Shown here: piece after piece, positions 45,399 through 53,279 of the stretch | How positions within the stretch are numbered: position 1 is the first letter of the stretch | Layout: the number at the start of each line of letters is the position of its first letter | NCBI GenBank assembly: GCA_026003075.1 | Contig: BPGO01000006.1 | Coordinates: forward strand, 105,922 to 169,921 | Direction: 5' to 3' | Length of the DNA stretch: 64,000 nt | Source of the DNA: Fimbriimonadales bacterium | GTDB lineage: Bacteria > Armatimonadota > Fimbriimonadia > Fimbriimonadales > GBS-DC | Translations under genes and position numbers: made by a program | The notes under the pieces: model-generated | Database searches by the model: none | Told to the model about the DNA's origin: nothing | What the model saw: the letters and a program-made list of their open reading frames with translations, nothing else

Positions 45399-45404
45399 AG
45401 TATA
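45399..45404 (-). promoter_or_regulatory. TATACT -10 element, TMTC-like gene (leaderless geometry)
   Basis: TATACT, preceded by AG, 5 nt before the GTG at 45393. It lies only 20 nt from the opposing -10 at 45425. Confidence 0.45.
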
Positions 45405-45424
45405 CTCTCTTGGGGCGCGCATGG

Positions 45425-45430
45425 TACAAT
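45425..45430 (+). promoter_or_regulatory. GGTACAAT -10 element, formylglycine-enzyme-like gene (leaderless geometry)
   Basis: TACAAT preceded by GG, 6 nt before the ATG at 45437. Confidence 0.5.
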
Positions 45431-45436
45431 TGCGCC

Positions 45437-46255
45437 ATGCAACGCTTCTTTTTGCTCGGAGCCGCTCTCGCCGCGCTAACGGCGACCGCATCCTCGCCTG
45501 AACCGAAAACCTTCAAGGAGCGACTGCCCGGCACGACCGTCGAGTTCGAAATGGTCTACATCCCGCCGGGACGTATCGAGCTGCCAGACCCCGAAAATCC
45601 CAACCGGACCCAAGTCGTGGAGATTAAGGGCTTCTGGATGGGCAGAACGGAAGTAACTTGGGACGAGTACGGAACCTACGCGTTCAACAAGGACATCGCC
45701 GCAGAGGAGAAGCAGCGCGAGGCGGACGCAGTCGCCAAGCCCAGTAAGCCCTACGGCGCAATCGATCGCGGATTCGGCTACGAAGGCAACCCCGCCATCG
45801 GCATGACCTTCATGGCGGCGCAACGCTACTGCGAGTGGCTCAGCAAGATGACGGGCAAAAAATATCGCCTGCCGACCGAAGCCGAGTGGGAATACGCCGC
45901 GCGCGCCGGCGTCCTCAAGCGCGAGCCGTTGCCCCGCGAAGTGCTGGATCAGATGGCATGGCATCTGGAGAACTCCGACCTTAAGCCCCACAAAGTGAAG
46001 CAGAAACAGCCGAACGCCTGGGGGCTTTATGATATGCTCGGGAATGTGATGGAGTGGTGCTTCGGTCTGGACGGCAAGGCGGTAGCGTGCGGCGGCTCAT
46101 TTATCGATAAGCCGGATCAGGTGCATCCGGGCGCACGCGCTCGCCAGACCCCCGACTGGAACATGACCGACCCTCAGTACCCCAAGAGTCGCTGGTGGCT
46201 TTCGGATGCGCCGTTCGTAGGGCTGCGCGTGGTGTGCGACGCGCCCGCGCCTTAG
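45437..46255 (+). CDS. Exported SUMF1/formylglycine-generating-enzyme family protein
   Basis: 272 residues from ATG 45437 with a signal peptide (MQRFFLLGAALAALTATASS). The FGE-sulfatase fold is shown by FEMVYIPPG, FWMGRTEVTWDEYGTYAF, RLPTEAEWEYAARAG, GLYDMLGNVMEWC and WWLSDAPFVGLRVV. The two copper-binding Cys of true FGE are not clearly present, so it more likely belongs to the non-catalytic or lectin-like branch of the family. No sulfatase gene is adjacent. The following gene is convergent. Confidence 0.85.
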   Translation: MQRFFLLGAALAALTATASSPEPKTFKERLPGTTVEFEMVYIPPGRIELPDPENPNRTQVVEIKGFWMGRTEVTWDEYGTYAFNKDIAAEEKQREADAVAKPSKPYGAIDRGFGYEGNPAIGMTFMAAQRYCEWLSKMTGKKYRLPTEAEWEYAARAGVLKREPLPREVLDQMAWHLENSDLKPHKVKQKQPNAWGLYDMLGNVMEWCFGLDGKAVACGGSFIDKPDQVHPGARARQTPDWNMTDPQYPKSRWWLSDAPFVGLRVVCDAPAP

Positions 46256-46262
46256 CAGGCGT

Positions 46263-46940
46263 TCAGTCCGTACCGCCTGCCCACTGGACGGCTTGCTCGA
46301 TGTGCGTCAGGACGACTTGGACGCCTTGCGGGAGCGCGGTGGGCGGTGTGGAGTCGGTGCGCAGAACCACCCCCGCACGGCGAGCGCGCGCTTCGGGAAG
46401 GAGCGTCTCAGTCACTTCCGCAGCATTGGGCAGGAGAACCACCTCGAAAGCGTCGTGAATGCGCCACAACGCGAGGATGGGGATCGGATTGCCTGTCGCC
46501 GCCAGCCCGATGCTCCCAACTTGCCCCTCCTGACGGGCGATTTCGAGGGCTTCCAACGCGCCGCTGAGCTGCGCCTCACTCAACGGCTCGCCGATGCTTA
46601 GAAAGTAGTACTCAATCTGCGGGCGTCCAATGGCGCACAGCACCTCCACGATGTGCGACTGGACAAGGTTCGCCGCGATTCGCGCGTCGGGGGCATGGAC
46701 GAGCCAGTTCACGGGCGAGGCGACAGCGACCTGAAGCGTGTTCGCCGTCTCGCGCAGGAACCGCCCCCAAATCGCGGGCGCAGGGCTGATATCCAGCGTC
46801 TCAATCGGCGACGGGAGCAGCATCTGAAAGAGCCGTTCCGCGCGTTCCTCCGCTGAGTTCGAGCCGCGGAGGTCGCCACGCGCCCATATAGGATACACAT
46901 AGCGATTCGCCCGTCCTAAAAGCGTCTTTTGCCGATTCAT
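46263..46940 (-). CDS. Protein resembling a divergent or partial aldo/keto reductase barrel
   Basis: 225 residues from ATG 46940, which overlaps the upstream stop as ATGA. ALEALEIARQEGQVGSIGLAATG, FEVVLLPNAAEVTETLLPEARARRAGVVLRT looks like the second half of an AKR barrel (the helper helix, IGVSN and the strand-turn before G-V-L-A). The N-terminal catalytic tetrad (DxxxY, K, H) is not evident, and the protein is about 100 residues shorter than normal. It may be a degenerate binding domain. Coupled to the DUF255-like gene, so they probably act together. The assignment is uncertain. Confidence 0.55.
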   Translation of the reverse strand: MNRQKTLLGRANRYVYPIWARGDLRGSNSAEERAERLFQMLLPSPIETLDISPAPAIWGRFLRETANTLQVAVASPVNWLVHAPDARIAANLVQSHIVEVLCAIGRPQIEYYFLSIGEPLSEAQLSGALEALEIARQEGQVGSIGLAATGNPIPILALWRIHDAFEVVLLPNAAEVTETLLPEARARRAGVVLRTDSTPPTALPQGVQVVLTHIEQAVQWAGGTD

Positions 46941-48634
46941 GGTCGCTCCGCGAGTCTCGTCAGGAGCTGAAGACACCCTCCGTATTGGAGCGTCTCTGTG
47001 GGGCTATAGTCGCCCGCGATGACTTGCGCCAGTTGCTCCGCCCGGGCACGCCAGAGCCGTTCCCCGGAGGCGCGGGCATATTCGTCCATCGCCATTCCCA
47101 GCAGCGCGTTATCGGCAGGCAGCGTCTCATCCCGGCTCATGCGCACGGGGACTACCTTGAGCATGTCCCAAGCCTTGCTGCGGGCGATGTCGTAAAATCC
47201 GCCTGTGGGGTCGGCGTAGTCGCGCCAGATATGCTGCAGTAGTTGGCGAGCGAACTGCAGGGCGCGTGGGTTCGGCTGGAGCTGATGCACACGCACGGCG
47301 GCACGCGCCGCGAGGGCGAGGTCGGTCATCCAATCGCTGGTCTGGCGCAGGGAGCTGTGGAACAAATCGCCGCGTAGGGTTCGCAGGGCGCGCAGCGTCT
47401 CCAGCACGCGCGGGGCGGTTTCAAGCGCCCACTGACCCCGTGGGTCTTGCGTTCCCAGCGCCTGCACATAATCCACAAGGGCGATAATCGCATAAGCGTT
47501 CCCGTCTACATAGAAAGCGTTATCCGCGCGTGGCATTCCGAGCGATTGCGCGATGGCGATGCGCAGCTTGGGCGGCGGGAGGGCGCCGATAAACCCTGCA
47601 GGACGCTCGCGATAGAAATTACGCCGCAGCCCCTCTGCCAGTTCGTGAGCGAAACTCGTAAGTTCTGGCTCCCATCGGCTGGCGCGACTATAAAGACTGA
47701 GCAAACGCGCCTGCTCTATCAGTCGCTTGCCACCCGTCGGTTTACCCTCCGCATCCAGCCCATCTGTCAAAGAGTACACACTCTTCTGCGCCGAATCCCA
47801 ATAAAGGCTCTGGGACAGGGCAATGAGCTGCGCAAGAAGGCGTTCACGCGCCCGTACATTGCCTGCCTCTGCGAGTGCGAGCAGAGTTTCCAGATGATTT
47901 AAATCGAACATCGGCGCGTTCGGCGGCTGCGCGGAATCGGACGCCGCGAGCGCCTCCAAGAACTCCGCAGCAATCGCATCGGCATCGAGCGTGGCAAGGC
48001 GTGCTGAACGCGCCCAGCGGTCGTTCCACGCACGCTCCAGCGGCTCGGCGAGCTGCTGGATTTGCTCTGGGCGGTTGCGGTAAAGTTGGCTGAGCTCTTC
48101 CAGATGACGCATCAGCTCCGCGCGGGTATCGGGCGCGACAGCGCGGACGGGCTTCCCATCTGGAGTGAACCACGCAATTATCGGGTAGCGGTCGGGCGCC
48201 CCATGCAGCTGCGCTAACTGGCGGATGTAGCGCGCTCGCTTCGGCGCGGCGTCCGCGTCTAACTTAATCGCCACAAACTCTCGGTTGACCAAATCCGCCA
48301 CGCCCGAATCCGAAAACGCTTCGTAGCCCAATCGCTGGCATCGCCCCGACCAATACGCACCCACCTCGATCATTATCAGGCGGTCGCGCGTCTGCGCTTG
48401 CCGAATTGCCTGCGCGTTGCACGGCTGCCAGTTGACGAGCTGGTACTGCCCACTGCGCAGATAGGCTTCCACGCTATTTGCAAGGGCATTGGGGTGCTGC
48501 GCACGTTCCAACCCGCGTAACCCAATCCCCAACCATGCCATCAGCACCATGAGCATGCACACGCCGCTCAACACGATAAAGCGCGGCGCGTACCGTTCGG
48601 AGACCGCGCGATATTCAGGCGTCAGCCAGCTCAC
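46937..48634 (-). CDS. Thioredoxin-like DUF255/YyaL-type protein lacking the CxxC site
   Basis: 565 residues from GTG 48634. An N-terminal membrane helix (about 15-35, FIVLSGVCMLMVLMAWLGIGL) is followed by a thioredoxin-like domain (about 75-180). Its motif region reads VGAYWSGRCQRLGYEAFSDSGVADLVN where YyaL/DUF255 proteins have STCHWCH, so only one Cys remains. A long helical (alpha/alpha)6-barrel-like domain (about 230-565) follows, as in YyaL and spermatogenesis-associated protein 20. Redox chemistry is doubtful. TATACT with GG ends 6 nt before the GTG. It is coupled to the AKR-like gene. Confidence 0.72.
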   Translation of the reverse strand: MSWLTPEYRAVSERYAPRFIVLSGVCMLMVLMAWLGIGLRGLERAQHPNALANSVEAYLRSGQYQLVNWQPCNAQAIRQAQTRDRLIMIEVGAYWSGRCQRLGYEAFSDSGVADLVNREFVAIKLDADAAPKRARYIRQLAQLHGAPDRYPIIAWFTPDGKPVRAVAPDTRAELMRHLEELSQLYRNRPEQIQQLAEPLERAWNDRWARSARLATLDADAIAAEFLEALAASDSAQPPNAPMFDLNHLETLLALAEAGNVRARERLLAQLIALSQSLYWDSAQKSVYSLTDGLDAEGKPTGGKRLIEQARLLSLYSRASRWEPELTSFAHELAEGLRRNFYRERPAGFIGALPPPKLRIAIAQSLGMPRADNAFYVDGNAYAIIALVDYVQALGTQDPRGQWALETAPRVLETLRALRTLRGDLFHSSLRQTSDWMTDLALAARAAVRVHQLQPNPRALQFARQLLQHIWRDYADPTGGFYDIARSKAWDMLKVVPVRMSRDETLPADNALLGMAMDEYARASGERLWRARAEQLAQVIAGDYSPTETLQYGGCLQLLTRLAERP

Positions 48635-48640
48635 AGAGGA

Positions 48641-48646
48641 AGTATA
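48641..48646 (-). promoter_or_regulatory. GGTATACT -10 element, DUF255-like gene (leaderless geometry)
   Basis: TATACT preceded by GG, 6 nt before the GTG at 48634. Confidence 0.5.
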
Positions 48647-48678
48647 CCGCAGAAGCGACGACACCCCAGCGGAACGGG

Positions 48679-48684
48679 TATCCT
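48679..48684 (+). promoter_or_regulatory. GGTATCCT -10 element, UPF0173 hydrolase gene
   Basis: TATCCT preceded by GG, about 20 nt before the ATG. The short leader carries GGAGG. Confidence 0.4.
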
Positions 48685-48703
48685 ATCGACGGAGGTTGGT
48701 ACA

Positions 48704-49408
48704 ATGAACACACAAATCCAGTGGCTGGGACACTCCACTTTTCTAATCACTTCACCAACAGGTAAGCGGATTCTGATTGACCCGTGGGTGCAAGGGAATC
48801 CCGCATGCCCTGAAAGCGCGAAGCAATTACCTGGCGTTGACCTGATGTTGATTACGCATGGGCACTCCGATCACTGCGGCGACGCGGTTGCCATCGCGAA
48901 AACCTATCAGCCGACAGTTGCATGTATCTTCGAAATGTATCTGTACCTCAGCCGACACGGCATCCAGAAGATTCACCCGATGAACAAGGGCGGCACGGTG
49001 ACGGTGGAGGGCATCACGGTCACGATGGTGAACGCCTTCCACAGTAGCGGCATGGAGGAAGGTGGGCATATCGTCTACCTGGGCGACCCCGCAGGGTATA
49101 TCATCCGCCTTGAGAATGGGCTAACCCTTTACCACGCGGGCGATACATGCGTGTTCGGCGACATGAAGATTATTGGCGAACTGTATCAGCCGCAGATTGC
49201 GATGCTGCCGATAGGCGATGTGTTCACGATGGGACCGCGTGAAGCCGCGTATGCCATCAAACTGCTGGGTGTCAAGCGGGTCATCCCGATGCACTGGGGC
49301 ACTTTTCCCTTGCTGACGGGCACGCCGGACCAGCTCCGCGAGGCGACGCGCGACATCGACGGGCTGGAAATCCTCGCCCTGAAGCCGGGTGAGACCATCC
49401 GTGTGTAG
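48704..49408 (+). CDS. UPF0173 metal-dependent hydrolase (metallo-beta-lactamase fold)
   Basis: 234 residues. The metal site is THGHSDHCGD (HxHxDH, about residues 52-61). Further ligands are in VNAFHSSG, YHAGDTCVFGDM and IPMHWGTFPLLTG. The N-terminal QWLGHSTFLITSPTGKRILIDPW is typical of UPF0173/UlaG-like hydrolases. Substrate unknown; phosphodiester or lactone hydrolysis is possible. CGGAGGTTGGTACA precedes the ATG. It is divergent from the DUF255-like gene and followed by a hairpin. Confidence 0.92.
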   Translation: MNTQIQWLGHSTFLITSPTGKRILIDPWVQGNPACPESAKQLPGVDLMLITHGHSDHCGDAVAIAKTYQPTVACIFEMYLYLSRHGIQKIHPMNKGGTVTVEGITVTMVNAFHSSGMEEGGHIVYLGDPAGYIIRLENGLTLYHAGDTCVFGDMKIIGELYQPQIAMLPIGDVFTMGPREAAYAIKLLGVKRVIPMHWGTFPLLTGTPDQLREATRDIDGLEILALKPGETIRV

Positions 49409-49421
49409 GTTCGCGACGAGC

Positions 49422-49463
49422 CCCTCATCCCCAGCCCCGTCTGCGGGGTTAAGGGGGTGAGGG
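49422..49463 (+). terminator. Hairpin terminator-like repeat after the UPF0173 gene
   Basis: CCCTCATCCCC pairs with GGGGGTGAGGG (one G-T), with an inner CCCC/GGGG. It is related in base pattern to the dispersed CCCTCACCCC hairpins. It lies between convergent genes. Confidence 0.55.
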
Positions 49464-49495
49464 CGCCGCCCACGCGACTCAACCGACAAAGCCCC

Positions 49496-50386
49496 CTACC
49501 CTCTCGGATGCGCCTTCTTGTAGACCTCTTTCAGCCGATCCAGACTGACCTGCGTGTAGATTTGCGTGGTGCTGATGTCTTCGTGCCCAAGGAGTTCCTG
49601 CACCGCGCGCAGGTCGGCGCCCCCGTTGAGCAGATGCACGGCAAACGAGTGGCGTAGGGTGTGCGGCGAGATGTTCTTTTCGATGCCAGCGCACGCGGCG
49701 TAGTATTTAATCTTGTTCCAGAAGGCGATCCGGCTCAGCGGGTCGCCGCGATCGTTCAGGAATAGCGTCGCGTTCGGGCGTTTAGGGTTGGCGAGTTTCG
49801 GGCGTGCGTCGCTGAGGTAGCGTTGAACCCAGTAGACGGTCTGCTCGGTCAGGGGGAGCCACCGTTCGCGTCCGCGCTTGCCCTCCACGCGCATCAACCG
49901 CTCACTTAGATTAAGTTGCTCCAGCGTCAGGCTCAACAGCTCGGAGACGCGCACGCCGGTGGTGTACATCGTCTCCAGCATCGTGCGGTCGCGCAGTCCG
50001 TGCGGAGTATCCAGCGGGGGTTGAAGCAGCAGGCGTCGCAGTTCGTGGGGTGTGAGTGTGTTGGGCAACGCACGCTGCACTTTCGGTGCAACCAGCGCGT
50101 CGGGCGGCTCGGTCTCCAGCACCCCACGCCGATAAAGATACTTCAAGAACGCCCGTGCCGCGCTGAGCTTGCGGGCGATGGAAGCCTCACTCATCGAGCG
50201 CCGCCTCAGATAATGTATAAAGCCTTCCCACAGCGTGGAATCCCACTCGTGTGGGTCGTTGCGCTCAGCACGCTTGAGGTACTCGCAAAACTGGGTTAGG
50301 TCAACCGCGTAGGCGTTCCGCGTGTGCGGTGAGACCTGACGCTCCCGCGCAAGATAGTCCAGAAACGAGTCGATGTAAGCGTTCAT
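49496..50386 (-). CDS. xerD: Tyrosine recombinase XerD-like
   Basis: 296 residues from ATG 50386. An N-terminal SAM-like core-binding domain (IDSFLDYLARERQVSPHTRNAYAVDLTQF) is followed by the catalytic domain. The catalytic residues are Arg in TTGVRVSELL, His/Arg in HTLRHSFAVHLL, His in LLGHEDISTTQIYT and the nucleophile Tyr in the same motif. Length and motifs fit XerC/D chromosome-dimer resolvases rather than phage integrases. It begins 1 nt after the SPFH gene stop. No att-like repeats are seen. Confidence 0.9.
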   Translation of the reverse strand: MNAYIDSFLDYLARERQVSPHTRNAYAVDLTQFCEYLKRAERNDPHEWDSTLWEGFIHYLRRRSMSEASIARKLSAARAFLKYLYRRGVLETEPPDALVAPKVQRALPNTLTPHELRRLLLQPPLDTPHGLRDRTMLETMYTTGVRVSELLSLTLEQLNLSERLMRVEGKRGRERWLPLTEQTVYWVQRYLSDARPKLANPKRPNATLFLNDRGDPLSRIAFWNKIKYYAACAGIEKNISPHTLRHSFAVHLLNGGADLRAVQELLGHEDISTTQIYTQVSLDRLKEVYKKAHPRG

Positions 50387-50387
50387 G

Positions 50388-51302
50388 CTATCGTTGCAGT
50401 CGATTATCAAACACATCGAGCAGGGGCACGGGCGCCCCTGCTGTAACGACCGTGGGCATCCTGCCATCCCATTTTTCGATCGCTTTCATCTGAGCTTCAA
50501 TCTGGCGCAGGCGCACAAGTTCGGCTGTGACATTCTGTTTTTGGATGCGCAGCGCCTCGGCTTCAGCTTTCGCACGCTCGATTTGCTGTTGCGCTTCCAA
50601 TTTGACGCGTTGCAGGTCGCGCTCGGCTTTGAGGGCTTGCTGCTGCGCCGTCACTTTCGCCTCAATCGCCTGATTGAACGCCTCGCTGAAGTTGAAATCG
50701 GTGATTGACATCGCCACGACCTGAATGCCGAAGCGGTTCAGCCGTTGCGATAGGCTACTTTCAATCGCATCACGCACTTCAGGTCGTTTGGTGATGAGTT
50801 CCTCTGCAGTGAAGCGCGCCGTGGTCGCCTTCACTGCTTCCTGAATGGCAGGTTTAATAATCCGATCGACATACTCCTGCCTCAGGTCGCGATAGATGCG
50901 CACCACGGCGCTTGGGTCTAAAGCGTAGTTCAGGGTCACCTGGGTTTTGACCACCTGCAGGTCTTTTGAGGCGGCTTCGGCGGGGGTCTCGTAGGCGTGT
51001 ACCTGCACACTCATCAGCTCGACGGTTTTGATGTAGGGAGGAAGCAGGGTGTAGAATCCTTCCCCCAGCACCTGTCCTGTGGGCGCGCCGAACATCAGCA
51101 CCACCCCACGATACCCTGCGGGCACTTGCCCGAAACTCGCGGTCAGCAAAGCAGCCACCAAAATCACCAGTCCTGCAACGGTGATCGAGGCAATCATCGA
51201 GAGGTTCGTCTCACCCTCTTTGCGTGCCACCGCGCTACGAAACAGTAAGCCGAAGGCGATAAGCAAACCGATCGCCCATACGACCAGTTTAAGAAACCCC
51301 AT
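50388..51302 (-). CDS. SPFH/prohibitin family membrane protein
   Basis: 304 residues from ATG 51302 with AGGAGGGGAG upstream; a long in-frame extension to 51545 is not supported. Two N-terminal membrane helices (about 5-22 and 35-55) precede the SPFH domain (about 58-220: SFGQVPAGYRGVVLMFGAPTG, VHAYETPAEAASKDLQVVKTQVTLNY). A Glu/Ala/Gln-rich coiled coil (about 225-280) follows. Prohibitin-like proteins form ring scaffolds in membranes, often regulating FtsH; ftsH is not here. GGTATACT is upstream. Confidence 0.9.
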   Translation of the reverse strand: MGFLKLVVWAIGLLIAFGLLFRSAVARKEGETNLSMIASITVAGLVILVAALLTASFGQVPAGYRGVVLMFGAPTGQVLGEGFYTLLPPYIKTVELMSVQVHAYETPAEAASKDLQVVKTQVTLNYALDPSAVVRIYRDLRQEYVDRIIKPAIQEAVKATTARFTAEELITKRPEVRDAIESSLSQRLNRFGIQVVAMSITDFNFSEAFNQAIEAKVTAQQQALKAERDLQRVKLEAQQQIERAKAEAEALRIQKQNVTAELVRLRQIEAQMKAIEKWDGRMPTVVTAGAPVPLLDVFDNRLQR

Positions 51303-51320
51303 ATCTCCCCTCCTATCCCA

Positions 51321-51326
51321 AGTATA
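51321..51326 (-). promoter_or_regulatory. GGTATACT -10 element, SPFH gene
   Basis: TATACT preceded by GG, 18 nt before the ATG, so a very short leader containing AGGAGGGG. Confidence 0.45.
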
Positions 51327-51386
51327 CCTACGGAAAATGAAGTGAGACTGTTCCCTCGGGCTTCCACGAGGTGCGCGTCTATCAGG

Positions 51387-51392
51387 TACTAT
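51387..51392 (+). promoter_or_regulatory. GGTACTAT -10 element, methyltransferase/MTHFR gene (leaderless geometry)
   Basis: TACTAT preceded by GG, 6 nt (CTTTTT) before the ATG at 51399. Confidence 0.5.
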
Positions 51393-51398
51393 CTTTTT

Positions 51399-53279
51399 AT
51401 GACTCGGGAAGCGTTTCGGGAGCGAGTGGCGCAGGGCGCGCTGGTGGCAGACGGAGCGCTGGGCACGATGCTCGCGCTGCGAGGCGTCCCCCAGCCCTAC
51501 GAGCTGGCAACCTTGACACATCCCGAAGTGGTGAGGGCGTTGCATCGTGCGTATTACGAGGCAGGCGCACGCCTGATTGAGACCAACACCTACTATGCGA
51601 ACCGCGTGCGACTGCTCAACCTCCCCGAACGCGGCGGCGAGTTGACCCCAGCCTACAGCCTGCTGGAGCAGTTCGGCTCGCCAGAGGAACTGGTACGGCG
51701 CATCAATCAGGAAGCAGTACGCTTAGCACGCGAGTCGGTGGGCGAGGACGCGCTGGTGTTCGGCGCGGTGGGTCCCGTCGGGAAGCCACTGGAGCCGATG
51801 GGCGAGGTGCGCCTCGAAGAGGCGGAACAAGCATTCGAAGAGCAGATACGCGCCCTACTGGAAGGCGGTGTCGACGGGCTGATTCTGGAGACTTTTATCG
51901 ACCCGCAGGAGCTCGCGCTGGCGATTCGCGTCGCCCGACGCCTCGCGCCCGACATCCCGATTATCGCCTCCAAGGGATTCGTAGAAGATGGCGAGACGCT
52001 GATGGAGGGCTTGCCAGAACGCTTCGCCGCGCAGATTCAACAACTCGATGTCGACACGATTGGGGGCAACTGTATTGTCGGTCCGCAGCGCATGCTCGAT
52101 ATCGTGCGGATGATGTCGAGCGCGACAGAACTGCCCATCAGCGCGATGCCCACCCCGGGCCTGCCGCAACTGATACGCGGGCAGGTGGTGTACGACATTC
52201 ACCCGGATTACTTTGGCAAGTACGCCGCCCGACTGGTCGAGGCGGGCGCAACGATTGTGGGCGGCTGCTGTGGCACGACACCCGAACATACGCGCGCCAT
52301 CGCGCACGCCGTGAAGGGGCTAAAACCCAAGCGCGCCGCCGCCCCGACCACCGTCCGAACGCGTGAGCGCGAACCGAAAGCCGAACTCCCCACCGCCGAG
52401 CCGTCGCACCTGTCTCAACTGCTGGGTAAACAGCGCGTGATTACCGTCGAGCTGGACCTGCCACGCGGGCTGAAAATCGAGAAGGTCATCGAAGGCGCGC
52501 GGATGCTCAAAGAACACGGCGTCCACATGATTGATATCTCCGACGGCGCACGCGCACGATTGCGGATGAATGTGATTGCCACCTCCCATATCGTGCAACG
52601 GGAGGCGGGCATCGAGGTGATGATGCACTTCGCCTGCCGCGACCGCAACCTGCTTGCGATTCAGTCCGACCTGCTGGGCGCACACGCATTGGGCATCCGA
52701 AATGTGCTGGCAATCACGGGCGACCCTGCCCAAATCGGCGACTACCCCACCGCGACCAGTGTGTTCGATGTCGATGCGATTGGGCTGGTGCGTATCCTGC
52801 GCCGTTTTAACGAGGGGCGCGACCTCGCTGGCAACAGTATCGGCGTGTACGCGAACTTTACCATCGCCGCCGCATACAATCCGCTCGCACCCGATTTGGA
52901 TGCCGAAAACGACCGCCTGCGCCGCAAAATCGACGAGGGCGCCCACCTGATTTACACGCAACCGCTGTTCGAAATGCCCTTCGTGGAACGCACGGCGGAA
53001 CTGCTGCAGAAACTGAACACGCCGTGGTTTGTGGGGGTGCTGCCCCTGCGCAGCGCACGCCACGCCGAATTTATGCACAACGAAGTGCCCGGCATCCGCA
53101 TCCCGGAGCCGATCCTGCGCCAGATGACCGAAGCCCCCGAAGACTGCGCGCTACAAATCGGGTTGGAGATTGCGCAAGCGTTCGTGCGTCAAGCCGCCCC
53201 GTACGCGCAGGGAATCTATCTCATGCCCCCTGCAGGCAATGCGCAGATTGCCCTGCGTGTTATCGAAGCGCTGAATTAG
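51399..53279 (+). CDS. Bifunctional homocysteine S-methyltransferase / methylenetetrahydrofolate reductase
   Basis: 626 residues from ATG 51399. The N-terminal half (1-310) is a Zn-dependent homocysteine methyltransferase with the zinc Cys in IGGNCIVGP and GGCCGTTPEH and the opening LVADGALGTML. A charged linker (about 310-345) joins a C-terminal MetF-like TIM barrel (about 350-626: ELDLPRGLKIEKVIEGARMLKEHG, HFACRDRN, LLGAHALGIRNVLAITGD, YTQPLF). The same fusion occurs in Firmicutes and others. It links folate C1 units to methionine. Leaderless geometry. Its stop overlaps the convergent tyrS stop. Confidence 0.93.
   Translation: MTREAFRERVAQGALVADGALGTMLALRGVPQPYELATLTHPEVVRALHRAYYEAGARLIETNTYYANRVRLLNLPERGGELTPAYSLLEQFGSPEELVRRINQEAVRLARESVGEDALVFGAVGPVGKPLEPMGEVRLEEAEQAFEEQIRALLEGGVDGLILETFIDPQELALAIRVARRLAPDIPIIASKGFVEDGETLMEGLPERFAAQIQQLDVDTIGGNCIVGPQRMLDIVRMMSSATELPISAMPTPGLPQLIRGQVVYDIHPDYFGKYAARLVEAGATIVGGCCGTTPEHTRAIAHAVKGLKPKRAAAPTTVRTREREPKAELPTAEPSHLSQLLGKQRVITVELDLPRGLKIEKVIEGARMLKEHGVHMIDISDGARARLRMNVIATSHIVQREAGIEVMMHFACRDRNLLAIQSDLLGAHALGIRNVLAITGDPAQIGDYPTATSVFDVDAIGLVRILRRFNEGRDLAGNSIGVYANFTIAAAYNPLAPDLDAENDRLRRKIDEGAHLIYTQPLFEMPFVERTAELLQKLNTPWFVGVLPLRSARHAEFMHNEVPGIRIPEPILRQMTEAPEDCALQIGLEIAQAFVRQAAPYAQGIYLMPPAGNAQIALRVIEALN

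Noticed and set aside
49496..50386. Phage or island integrase
   Set aside because: Motifs and length fit XerD; there is no adjacent tRNA, att repeat or phage gene.
51303..51545. 81-residue extension of the SPFH protein
   Set aside because: It runs through the promoter and antisense to the methyltransferase gene; AGGAGGGG supports ATG 51302.
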